Below are positions 30,986 through 43,000 of a stretch of DNA of 64,000 bases, one piece after another. The notes below the pieces were generated by a model, which was not told the DNA's origin, ran no database searches, and saw only the letters and a list, made by a program, of their open reading frames with translations. This DNA comes from Symsagittifera roscoffensis (lineage: Eukaryota; Xenacoelomorpha; Acoela; Convolutidae), in the NCBI RefSeq assembly GCF_963678635.1, contig NC_087062.1:27244833-27308832 (forward strand). The letters are read 5' to 3'. Position numbers and translations under genes: made by a program. Numbering within the stretch: the first letter of the stretch is position 1; each line of letters opens with the position of its first letter.

Positions 30986-32954
30986 AGAGAGGTATAAGGG
31001 GTTCGGAGATGGTGATGATGGTAATTTAAAATGAACAAACTTTCGATTTCTTCTGGGATGGATAATAAGTCTATCTTTTTTAGATGTTTGATTTTGGTTG
31101 TGGCTTGGATGTTTAGTTCTTTTAAGTTCTTGTTGGAGGGAAGAGTAGGTGTTATACGTTGGTTAGTTTTGTGGTTCACTTAGAGGTACGTGGCGGATTT
31201 CTGGTATCATAGGTTCAGATAGTTATGCGTGTCTTTCTTCGAATGTATAGGGATTGTCTTGAAATGAAATGCGTATAGATGATTGTGATTGATTTGTTTG
31301 ACTAGATGTTGGTGTTGTTGGATAGTCTTGGGTTGTAGTGGTCGCTGGTGATTGTTGAATTGGTTGTTGATTAGCAACTTTGGAATATTTTGACTATGCT
31401 TCTTTTTGTTAATTAAACTTTGTTGCTTACAGTATTCTTCGATAAAAATGATTAGGAGGATTGTTGCTGGTGCAAAAAAGATTATTGCCTTTTTTATGCA
31501 TTTACAAATTGTCAAAAATAGGGAAACTAGAAATGTGAGAAAAAAAAACAAAAGGAAGAAAGATGACTTAATACTTAAATAGTTGTTGACATTTCGTACC
31601 TGAGTAGGTGTTCAAGGAGTTTTGAGAAGTTATAGTAAGTTTTTATGAGGGAGTAGAAAATTTCAAAGAAGCTGCAAAAAATTATAATAAGGAGAAGTGC
31701 TATTAGTAAAATGTCTATGAAAAAGTGCCTATGGTATTACTAAAGCGTCTATGATAAAATGCAAGGATGAGAAAATATCGTAAGAATTGAAAAAAATTTT
31801 GAAATTATTATTTTAAAAAATTGAAATGGTCGAGAATAAAGTATTTGAAATATGATTTGTCTCGTCAAAATATTTTTTATTTTTTGAGTTGAAAATCGAG
31901 TGTGCTCGGGTTGTTAATTGACTTTTGACAAAAAGGTTGGGTTTGGGCTAATTTTGGTGATGAAAAATCTGGAGGTTTAGGAATAAGCTACGTAGTTTAG
32001 TTTTTATTTATTGGATGGTTAGCAGTTTTTGAAACTGTATCGACTTTAGCCTAATTGATCATATCGGATTTTTTCTTTAGGATTATTCAATATTTTTCCT
32101 TGGGGAAAATGTGGGGTAAAAGCTGAGACATAATTTTTGGTTTTTGTACCGGGTGATAGGTGAGGGTTGTCACATTTGTTTTATGTTTATTTAATTTGTC
32201 AAATATGAGCGTATTGCTTACTTTTGACCTGTATGTCTTTTAGTTAGTTTCATGTCTAATTGAAATTAGCAATTAGTCGGCCAATGAAGTGGTGTCAAAA
32301 TGGGAAGATGTTTCTAAATGATTGGTTGAAATTTGAAATAGTTGTTGAAGGATTAAAACGAATTATTGAGACAAAAATTGATATAAATCGTAATGATCTG
32401 AGTTTAATGAATGCATTTCAAATAATTAAGGGGTTTTTGAAATTCAATTTTCTTCAATATTTTAGGTTTTGGAAAAAAAAGTTTATTAGTTTTTGTTGGT
32501 TGACTTCGGAGTCGTGATGATTTGCGTTGTTGTGGTTTTACTTCCGTTTCTTGTGGTAAAATTTTTACTTCTAGTTTGCAAGTTAATTCCGGTAACTTCT
32601 TGTGGAGTGGTTTCAATTATTTGGTTATCATTTGTTTTTGGCAAAATTGATGAATTATTTTAATTTGACTTTTCTGTTGGTCATTTTTTTCTGAGGGTTT
32701 TTGTACAATGTTTAGTCCTGTAAAAGACTATAATTGTATTCGCAAAGGGCGTGTTCTTTTGGGTAAAATGGTAAAAAATTGTTTCTAAGTTGATCTGTTT
32801 CTTTCTTGTTAGAATCAAAAAGTTTATATGTAACATCAGTGGGTCTTTTTAATTATTTGATACGTACTTCTCGGCTAGGTTGCAATTTTTTAGATACTCC
32901 TTTTTGTTTTATAAAATTTGGGACTAAAACATACGTTCCGGTTTTTATTTTGGT
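30986..32954. other. Retroelement segment between integrase and env relics
   Basis: A minus-strand frame at 31551..31207 (114 codons) starts with a strongly hydrophobic, membrane-type segment of about 35 residues followed by a polar Asn/His/Lys-rich tail. It could be an envelope membrane anchor. The remainder carries no sustained frame. This block is absent from the duplicated copy downstream. Confidence 0.4.
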
Positions 32955-34910
32955 GGCTAACGTGAAACGTGAAATTATTTGTGATTGAATATTTGTCTTT
33001 TTTGATAAATTTTGTTGTGTTTTTACTTGGGTTTAGACTCCATTCTGTATGTATTTCTGAAGCTAAATTTAGGATTTGTGGATGATGAAATTGATCTTCA
33101 TCGTGTGTATGTAATGGTAGGTTATATCAGATTGAATCTTTAGTAGGTTGACATTAACCCTGTGCATTTTTGAAGAGTTTGAGGAATTTAATTGGTTTCC
33201 GTGGTTTTTGATTGAAAATCATTTCCAATGGTGATAGTACTAGAGTTGTTGTTATTTGTGAATTATAGGCAAGGTGGAATCGTCGGTTGACCGTTCGGTG
33301 TATTTATTATCTTTTCCATTTGTGATACATCTAAGATATTCCTGTAGAGAACGGTTCATACCTTCGACTAAACCCTCATTTGTTTAATGTAGAGGTTTAT
33401 GTTTAATGTTAAAAAGAGGGCATAAAATGATGACTTCACTATTTAAGAATTCAACGCCATCCACTGTGACAAGGATTCCTGGTAATCCGAATTTGGCTAT
33501 CCAATGTTTGCAAAATAAGCATTACAATGAGGTACAGGGTTGATTGCTACATGTTGGGTATAAGCATCAACTAATACCTTTATATATAAATTTCCTTCTC
33601 AGGAGGCAAAAAAAGGGCTTTTTGTGTCATATGATATTCTGTGATTGAAATATAGACCTTGTTCTTTACAGTCCTGTTTTTCTGACAATTGTTTTTGGTG
33701 TGGACTTGGTTTTATAGGTTTTATTTTATTTTAATGCCAGGATTTATTTTGTCTATTTACAGTGTCCAAGTTTTTGGTTTTTTGTAATAATTCTAGTGTT
33801 ATTTTTTCTGTAATTGGTAGAAAAATGTTTTTAATTTCGATTTTTGAGAAATGCGTTTTGTCTGAGGGGTCTTGTAAATTAAAAATTTTATATACAGTGT
33901 AATATGAATTTAAATCTGGGGGTCCTGGTAAATTTACGCTATCAGTTAGGTTTTTATTTTTCTGTTAAAGGGAAAAAGATTCTCCTGTATAACCTTGGTT
34001 TCGGTGATTTTTGTTGTGTGTTGTTTTTGATCAATGCTGAATATGGTATTGGTTTAAATGTAGACTTTCAAAATAGATCTACCTCGCAATGATTATCTTG
34101 GCAATCAAGGTATATTGAAAAATGTTCTAAGTTATTTATTTGTGTTTTGTCGGGATTCCAATCGTCGTGATGTTTTGTCTTTTGCAAGAAATTTTTTTAT
34201 ATATTTTGTGGTATTTGTACGATGGTTTTTCTTGTTATGAGTTCAGGTGGTGTGTTTTGACTAAGTGTGTCTTGTAATGCAAGGTTTTTTTCCTGCGGTT
34301 CAAATTATATGTAGGTTTGGAAACTTCATTAAGATAAGTTGAAATCAAAATCTCTATGGTTTGGGTTTGACTTTTTTGTAAGTAGAAAAACTATAGGTTT
34401 GTGATCTGTAAATAAAACTGTTGGGTGTTTTGACCCAACGATAAAAAAGTCAATTTCTGTGAGAGTAGAAATTATGGCTGTACATTCTCTCAAAATTGGA
34501 GAGAGTTTAAATTCTGTTTGTGCAAATAGTCTTGACTTTGATGAGACATGATTCGTTTTGTTTGTGTTTTTTTTGTGATTAAAAAAGTGCTGCGCCAATT
34601 CCAATTTTTGAAGCGTAACACATAGCATAAAATGGTTGATATGGATATGGGATCGTGTTTGATATTTGTTCTGTGAGGAATGTTTTTATTTTTTCAAATC
34701 GTTTTCGGTGTTCCAATGTTCATTCAAAAATCTTTTGTTTTCTAAGAATTTTATCAAACGGTCTTAGATACTGTTGCGTTTATAGATACTTTTATCTAAA
34801 ACAATTAATGTTCCAAAAATATCTTGGATTCTTTGTTTTTGATCTGATTTGGAGTTTCAATTTACCATCTATTCGCATTTTTAATGGAATGATTGTGCTA
34901 CTTTCATTAA
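32955..34910 (-). pseudogene. RNase H and integrase relic, copy 1
   Basis: Minus strand. The frame at 34628..34329 contains FTDHKP-type RNase H sequence (LFTDHKPIVFLLT). Integrase remnants at about 33700-33200 retain a catalytic-core-like series of pieces and the GMNRSLQEYL helix, broken by several stops. Nearly identical to 36340..38294. Confidence 0.6.
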
Positions 34911-36309
34911 ACGATCACAAAGTATTTGAATGATGAGAAAACACACAAAGCAATTAATGAACCTCTCTTCAAACGATTGAACACTGTTCAGAAAGACTTG
35001 TACAAGATTGAGTTACTAAAGTCAACAATTGAGCACAAAGAACCCATAATAGTCGGATTTTTCATTCTGCAGTATGCAAAGCTGAGAATGCTTGAGCTTT
35101 ACTACAATTTTTTTGACAAATTTTGTGATGTAAATAAGTTTGAGGAATTAGAAATGGACACGGGCTCGCTGTATTCAGCTCTTGCTGAGGAAAATTTGTA
35201 TGATTGTATTTGTCCGGAGAAAAAAGCTGACTGGGAAAAATTGAGAGAAAAAGATTGCAGAGATTCATTCAGAGCAGATTCAAAAACAAACTTTTTTCCA
35301 CGAACATTATGTAGCGTTCACAAGAAACACGATAAACGAGAGCCTGGTCTGTTCAAAGAAGAATTTAGGTGTACGGAGATGCTATGTTTATGCAGCAAGA
35401 CTTATTGTTGCTATGACAACAAATCAGACAAAATGAAGTTTAGCAGCAAAGGATTGAATAAAAGAATTCTAGAGGAATCCGGTGATGGACCTATGGAAAA
35501 ATACAGGAAAGTACTCGACGAAGCAATCAACTTGACTTCAACAAACAGAGGATTTAGAACCATTAATCATATGGTTGCTACATACGAGCAAACAAAGAAG
35601 GGATTGAGCTACTTTTACCCTAAAAGACAAGTTCAGGACGACGGAATACACACAAAACCTTTGAACTTGTAAATAATTGATGGTGTAATAGCATTCAATT
35701 CAGTATTGATTAAGTAACTGTAAACTTGTGGTTAAATGATTATACGAAGCAGTGATTTATATACTTTCTTTGTAATTAAAACTTTTTTTCTCAAAAAACT
35801 TGACTTTTTTGGATGTCTCTGTAGGTTCAGAATAGATTCAGATAGGTAGAAAGTAAAAGTATCTAATAAATTTTTATTAGATCAAATTAAACAAAATCTT
35901 ATCGTGTTTTGAATTTTTTCGAAAAAATTTTTTGATAAAAATTCCAAGTTTTTGCACAAAAACTCTTACCATTGACTCACCATGCACCAAAAAAAACTAA
36001 ATACATAATCTTAATTCTACACGTAATTAACAATTTATTGTTCCCAATTAGGTAACGCGCGCCCAGATTTTTGTTTAAAAAATTAGACATTTTCGCACAA
36101 AAACCAAAAAATTACGTTTTTCTTAACATTATCTTACCATCACACAAACCATAAAACCTCACCATTGGTATTCCCTATCTTAATACATTGTAGACTATAT
36201 ACCCAATCTTAATACATAGCTGGCGGACCGGATGCTCTATTCCCTATCTTTATACATAAGGGTCCGCCACCTCCCCCCCCCCCCCACTCTCCCTCACTCT
36301 TCTACTACT
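34911..36309 (+). mobile_element. polB: Duplicated right end of the DNA element
   Basis: Copy of 29597..30979 containing the last 248 codons of the polymerase (34926..35672), the 3' spacer and the full right inverted repeat; the copy goes on through the ATTACT duplication and 22 bp of flank to 36337. The polymerase end is intact here (ends DGIHTKPLNL) and lacks the 11-bp deletion, but motif C is again DTGS (Gly codon 35163..35165). Three other amino-acid differences separate the copies. The shared flank shows segmental duplication, not transposition. Confidence 0.85.
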
Positions 36310-36339
36310 ATTACTAGAGAGGTATAAGGGGTTCGGAAC

Positions 36340-38294
36340 GGCTAACGTGAAACGTGAAATTATTTGTGATTGAATATTTGTTTTTTTTGATAAATTTTGT
36401 TGTGTTTTTACCTGGGTTTAGACTCCATTCTGTATGTATTTCTGAGGCTAAATTTAGGATTTGTGGATGATGAAATTGATCTTCATCGTGTGTATGTAAT
36501 GGTAGGTTATATCAGATTGAATCTTTAGTAGGTTGACATTAACCCTGTGCATTTTTGAAGAGTTTGAGGAATGTTATTGGTTTCCGTGGTTTTTGATTGA
36601 AAATCATTTCCAATGGTGATAGTACTAGAGTTGTTGTTATTTGTGAATTATAGGCAAGGTGGAATCGTCGGTTGACCGTTCGGTGTATTTATTATCTTTT
36701 CCATTTGTGATACATCTAAGATATTCCTGTAGAGAACGGTTCATACCTTCGACTAAACCCTCATTTGTTTAATGTAGAGGTTTATGTTTAATGTTAAAAA
36801 GAGGGCATAAAATGATGACTTCACTATTTAAGAATTCAACGCCATCCACTGTGACAAGGATTCCTGGTAATCCGAATTTGGCTATCCAATGTTTGCAAAA
36901 TAAGCATTACAATGAGGTACAGGGTTGATTGCTACATGTTGGGTATAAGCATCAACTAATACCTTTATATATAAATTTCCTTCTCAGGAGGCAAAAAAAG
37001 GGCTTTTTGTGTCATATGATATTCTGTGATTGAAATATAGACCTTGTTCTTTACAGTCCTGTTTTTCTGACAATTGTTTTTGGTGTGGACTTGGTTTTAT
37101 AGGTTTTATTTTATTTTAATGCCAGGATTTATTTTGTCTATTTACAGTGTCCAAGTTTTTGGTTTTTTGTAATAATTCTAGTGTTATTTTTTCTGTAATT
37201 GGTAGAAAAATGTTTTTAATTTCGATTTTTGAGAAATGCGTTTTGTCTGAGGGGTCTTGTAAATTAAAAATTTTATATACAGTGTAATATGAATTTAAAT
37301 CTGGGGGTCCTGGTAAATTTACGCTATCAGTTAGGTTTTTATTTTTCTGTTAAAGGGAAAAAGATTCTCCTGTATAACCTTGGTTTCGGTGATTTTTGTT
37401 GTGTGTTGTTTTTGATCAATGCTGAATATGGTATTGGTTTAAATGTAGACTTTCAAAATAGATCTACCTCGCAATGATTATCTTGGCAATCAAGGTATAT
37501 TGAAAAATGTTCTAAGTTATTTATTTGTGTTTTGTCGGGATTCCAATCGTCGTGATGTTTTGTCTTTTGCAAGAAATTTTTTTATATATTTTGTGGTGTT
37601 TGTACGATGGTTTTTCTTGTTATGAGTTCAGGTGGTGTGTTTTGACTAAGTGTGTCTTGTAATGCAAGGTTTTTTTCCTGCGGTTCAAATTATATGTAGG
37701 TTTGGAAACTTCATTAAGATAAGTTGAAATCAAAATCTCTATGGTTTGGGTTTGACTTTTTTGTAAGTAGAAAAACTATAGGTTTGTGATCTGTAAATAA
37801 AACTGTTGGGTTTTTGACCCAACGATAAAAAAGTCAATTTCTGTGAGAGTAGAAATTATGGCTGTACATTCTCTCAAAATTGGAGAGAGTTTAAATTCTG
37901 TTTGTGCAAATAGTCTTGACTTTGATGAGACATGATTCGTTTTGTTTGTGTTTTTTTTGTGATTAAAAAAGTGCTGCGCCAATTCCAATTTTTGAAGCGT
38001 AACACATAGCATAAAATGGTTGATATGGATATGGGATCGTGTTTGATATTTGTTCTGTGAGGAATGTTTTTATTTTTTCAAATCGTTTTCGGTGTTCCAA
38101 TGTTCATTCAAAAATCTTTTGTTTTCTAAGAATTTTATCAAACGGTCTTAGATACTGTTGCGTTTATAGATACTTTTATCTAAAACAATTAACGTTCCAA
38201 AAATATCTTGGATTCTTTGTTTTTGATCTGAGTTGGAGTTTCAATTTACCATCTATTCGCATTTTTAATGGAATGATTGTGCTACTTTCATTAA
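36340..38294 (-). pseudogene. RNase H and integrase relic, copy 2
   Basis: Near-identical copy of 32955..34910. In RNase H a small deletion after the TTGGGT near 37810 shifts the frame that is still open in copy 1. Upstream (higher coordinates) this copy continues into the reverse transcriptase relic, so it is the one in the original context. Confidence 0.7.
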
Positions 38295-39700
38295 TATGCC
38301 CCAGGAATTTCACACAGATGAGACAGAAAAGTGATTTTTTTTGGGGCTGCCTTCAAGTTTTTTTAAGTAGGTTCTGTTGATTTTTATCTAATCTTATAAA
38401 CATTTCGTGTTTCGTTTGTGATTGTATAAAAAAATAGATATGTGATAACATTTTTACTAAGAATGAATGTTCAAAAAGTTTTTCTAGTAAAGGCTGAAAA
38501 AGCTGCGGCTCCTATGCAAACTCCATGAAAAAGTCTTATAAGTTTGGATTTTTGGTTTTCGATAACGAATTGTGTTAGGCGTCGTGATTGTTCATCTAAT
38601 GGCATTTGATTATATGCGCTGTTCATATCAGCTGTTGTATAATACTGTCCAATTATCTTAGTGAGTATTACTTGGATTGATTCTATGGGCCAATTTCATT
38701 TAGATTCATCAAATAGTGAATTGAGATATCTTGCGTCCAAAACAATTATTTTTTTGTGATTCGCCTTTAGCGAGAATGAGAACAATGTTTATGAAGGTAT
38801 TTCCTTTTTGTTGTTCTTCTTTATTTACTGGTGAGATAATTTCATATTGTTCCAGAACGCCTAATGATCTATTTACTTTGTCTTGGAGGTGAATTGGTAC
38901 TGTACATTTTCGTTATTTTTTGAAAACTGCGCCAGGTTTAAAAGGTAGGTGTAATGGTGAGTTTACTTCTCCCAAAATCAAATTTAGATGTAGCAGTAAC
39001 CGTTGGGATTTTTAGTAATAGTTCTGCTAATTGATCGAAATCTTTTTGATTAATTTGAGAAAGCTGTATTATGAGAAATTTTGATGTTCACTTGTGGATT
39101 TCGAAATTTGAAATGTTGGCTTAAAATAAGGTGTTTTTGTGAAATAGTCTGTATTTCATTTAGAGCCGTTTTTTCTATTGTTAACGGATAATTCTTCTTT
39201 AAGAAATGTCGATTGACAAATGCCTAGTAGTGTAAAATGTTATTTACTCTAAATGCTCCTTCTTCGGTTGGATAAATTGTTGCATTTGTTTCGCAATATC
39301 CTAGAAGTCCCGAATGAAGAATTGTTGTATACTCGTAAAGTTATGATTTCTGAATTTGTATCTTTTGTATATATAAAGGATGAGATTATTTCGCTAGTTG
39401 TTGTTTAGCTGTTGTTTATTTCGATCAATATTATATTGATGTACTGGATTTAAAGAAGAGTTGTATACTTTTCTGATAATGGTTTCAGGTGTTTGAAAGG
39501 TTGACTGTATATAGGGAACATTTTGAAAAATGGTGTTTTTTTATTCAGTCTTTGAAACAATGTTAGGGATGTATTATTTATTCTTGTGTACTTGTCTTTT
39601 ATACGTACTTTGCTATTTAAAATGTTAATAGTGGGAAGATATTTTGTAAAGAACGGTTTTCCAACGATATTGTGTTTTATATATGTGATATGGAACAATT
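38295..39700 (-). pseudogene. Reverse transcriptase and protease-region relic
   Basis: Minus-strand translation around 38680..38510 gives TTADMNSAYNQMPLD followed by conserved fingers/palm sequence, typical of LTR-retroelement reverse transcriptase. Stops and shifts are frequent. No clear aspartic protease motif found in the 39-39.7 kb part. Confidence 0.55.
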
Positions 39701-40249
39701 ATTTGAGATATTTATTTGAAAGTTTATTTCGTTCCAAAGTTCGGGTTGAAACAAAGTATAATTGAATTTTTTATATAGTTTGTAAGACTTGATCCTTGTG
39801 CTGTGGTTATTTGACTTGAAGTTTTCGAAGGTGATAGTCTTTGATGTAGATTTTGGATTTCATTCCATGTGAGGATGTTCATAACCTTTGGTTTTGCTCC
39901 TGAATCCTTTAGGAAATCAATTTCAAGGTCTGGTGGTTGAAAATTTTCACTCTTTGTACTTATTAAGAGAAGTGGAATTTTCCATATTTTGTCTATAGGC
40001 GGTTGTATTTTATATGTCGTATTTTGATATATTTGATTCGTGTTTGAACTGTTTTTAATACCCTGTGGAGAGTAATCTGTTTGATTTTGGCTATTGTTGG
40101 TCTTTTTGAGATTAGATATGCTTTATAATTAAATTGATAATAAATTGAATCGATTGGTTTTTCGTATTCGTTTTCAATTTGAAACACGTTTCTGCTTATT
40201 TTCTGTTTCGCTTCCGTCATCTGTGGTTTCGCAATGTATCTGGTTTAAT

Positions 40250-43000
40250 TTTAATTCTAATTTTTCTGTAATGACAAAACCGGGAGAGTGTGGTTGAGTT
40301 CTTTGGTTGATTGTACTTAATTATTTTGTCTTTGATGTACTACTTCTATAGTTTTGGTGTGAATAATTATATTGAGTGTTAGTTCTATGTGGTGACTGAG
40401 AGTAGTTTCTCTGTCTGTTTGGGTAGTTGTTGTTTCGATTACTGGAGTTATCACGGAATCTATTATTACTATGCTTATAATTTGGTCTATTGTTGCAGTA
40501 GTTCTGTGATCTATTATTTGAATAATGTCGATTTCTATTGTTTGAACATTTTCGATTTCGATTATATGATTAGTTTCTTGAACGATCATTTAATTAGCAT
40601 CTGTTCCAAGAGTTTGAATAGGAACAACTTCCGTTATGAATTGAGCAATTGCTTTTGTTTGAGTTTGATCTTGATTATTTTTTCCGGTATTGATTGTTTT
40701 GACCATTCGATCTGCTATATCTGTTTTGCAAATTTTTTTGTGAATTTTTTCCTTTTGGTGTTCTTCTGTGAAAATTTTTTCGTTAAGGTGATTGTTGTCT
40801 AGAAATATTGTAGCTGTCTAAAAGTGATTTATTTGGTTCTCTATGTTTCTGTGGTTTGTTTTGGTTATCCTGTTGTTTTGTCTGCATTCAGCAATGCTAA
40901 GTGCATTTCTACGACAAAATTTGCACCATATTTTGACTGATGGTTTACCTTTAAAAATTGAATTTTTCTCGTAGATATGTAGCCAGTTCAGTGTCAGAAT
41001 CTTGTTTGTTATTCTTTTGTGAAAGGCTTGTATGGATTTTATTTACATACTGTAAATTTAAATTTTCTGTTTCTTCCGATTTCATTGTGATTTCAGCTTG
41101 TTCTAGTTTGTCAACTAGTTTTCGGAAGTCTATATCAGGTTCTCGAAACGACGATGGATGTGATGTTCTCTTTGCTAGTGCTTTTTTTATAGTTGTGGTG
41201 TTAAAGTGAAGATTAAGACTTCTGTCGTTTTCATATTTTTATAATCATTTGTATTAAGTAAATATGCTTTTTTTTACCATTGTTTCTATTCTTACTGCAA
41301 CTGGTTTATTTGTTTCGTTAGGGAGTCTACGGATTTCATTACAGAATAGTCTTTGATGTTGTGTATTTCGTTCTGAATAGAACATTTTTGGGTTTTTTTT
41401 TGTAGTTAATTAATATTTGAGTGATTTTTTTCTGCTAACTCATTGTTCCAGTCACCAATATTAGTTATTTGTGAAGTCGTCTTCTGATTGTTGTTTACAT
41501 ATGGTAATGTTAAATTTTCTGTTTCTTCAAATTTCATTGTGATTTCAGCTTGCTCTAGTTTTCCTACTACTTTCGACAAGTCTTTGTCGGGTTCTCGATT
41601 TGATGATGGATGTGATGCTCTCTTTTTTATTGCAATCTAGTTGTGATGTTAGAGTCATCATTGAAACTTCTGTCATTTTCGTGTTTTTGTAGTAATGCGT
41701 ATTAGGAGAATATGCTTTTCTTACTAATGTTTCAATTCTAACTGCGAGTTGTTTGATTGTCTCGTTAAGGAGTTTACGAATTTCATTGCATAGAACTCTT
41801 TGATGTTGTTTTTTTCTTTCAGAGTCGAACATTTGTGCGCATTTTTGTGTGAATATTTTCCAGTCTGATTTGATGTCTATAGCTAGAACTGAAAACCGTT
41901 TGTGAGCTGCGCCATCAAGTGGGGTTTGGATTCGAGCTGTATGTCTATGTATCCAGATTTGATGGAGTGGTGTGTTTACTGGTTCAGGTCCTATATTTCA
42001 AATTAAATTAGCTGTGACTACATTTAAATAGTCTTCTACTGAGTATCCAGGGTCTTTTCCTGTCAATACCATTAGTGATTTATTTGATGATATAGATGAT
42101 CCAACCATAAGGTATGGATTCATAGTCATTTGGAGTGATTCTGTTGCATTTGGTATTTGAGAAAAAATTCTAAATTGTTTTTTTTTTGTGATTTCGTGTT
42201 ATTGTAAATAAAATGATGATGGGATTTCATAATTCACTTGGTTTGGTTAGTAATTTTGTGTATGCATAGGATTTGGTGATTGGAAAGTATTATTGTACAA
42301 TGCTGAATTTTGTCTTGGAGTAACGGGTTGTCTTGATTGTCGTGTTTGTTCACTTCGTGTATTAGATTCAAAAAGACGTGGTTGATAAATTGGATCTGTT
42401 TGATCAATATCCCAGTTATTGTTTCGAGGATTATTATTGAAAGGTTGTTGGTGTTGATTAAAACACTCCTCATTTTTGAAGATTGTGATTGATTTCTCGT
42501 GAATTGTTTGTTGGTTATTTTTTTATTTCGTTGAAAAAAGGGAAAATTTTTGCTATGGTCTGTTGTAATTCGTTATTGCTCATTAAACATTATTGAGTGG
42601 GGATCTTGTTGTGGTATCTGTTGGTTGTAACCTTCTTCTTGTGGTTGATTCTGATTGCTTATATAGGAGGGTTTAGCAAAAATTAATCGTAATTATGTTC
42701 AGAAAAATTAGTTCTATTTGAAGTTTTTTGTTTATTTGTTTGTCGCGTTTTCTTGTTTGTCTATATGTTTGGTAATGCAATTGTGAACATTTTGGGGTAA
42801 CATACTTTTCTTGTTGGTTGGATAGTTTTCTGTGGAAATCGAGTAATTGTTTTATGTGGTGCAATGAGTGTAGGATGAATTGGAGAAATGCTTTGTTGTG
42901 TTGTTGTAGGCTTGAAATGTGATAAGGTTTCTTTCTCCATCATGGGATTCTTGTGTGTTGACGAATGTGGAGTTCAATTTATTATTTCATGTTCTATTAG
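40250..43000 (-). pseudogene. Gag-like relic
   Basis: At about 42200-41545 the minus strand carries capsid-like helical pieces (DWKIFTQKCAQMF). At 40590-40320 a frame rich in Asn, Arg, Tyr and Ser resembles a nucleocapsid tail. A segment near 41090-40960 is repeated at 41620-41520. Broken throughout. Confidence 0.4.

Noticed and set aside
40317-40589. Ile/Thr-rich 90-codon frame
   Set aside because: It is out of phase with the Asn/Arg/Tyr/Ser-rich gag tail on the same strand, which has the expected composition.
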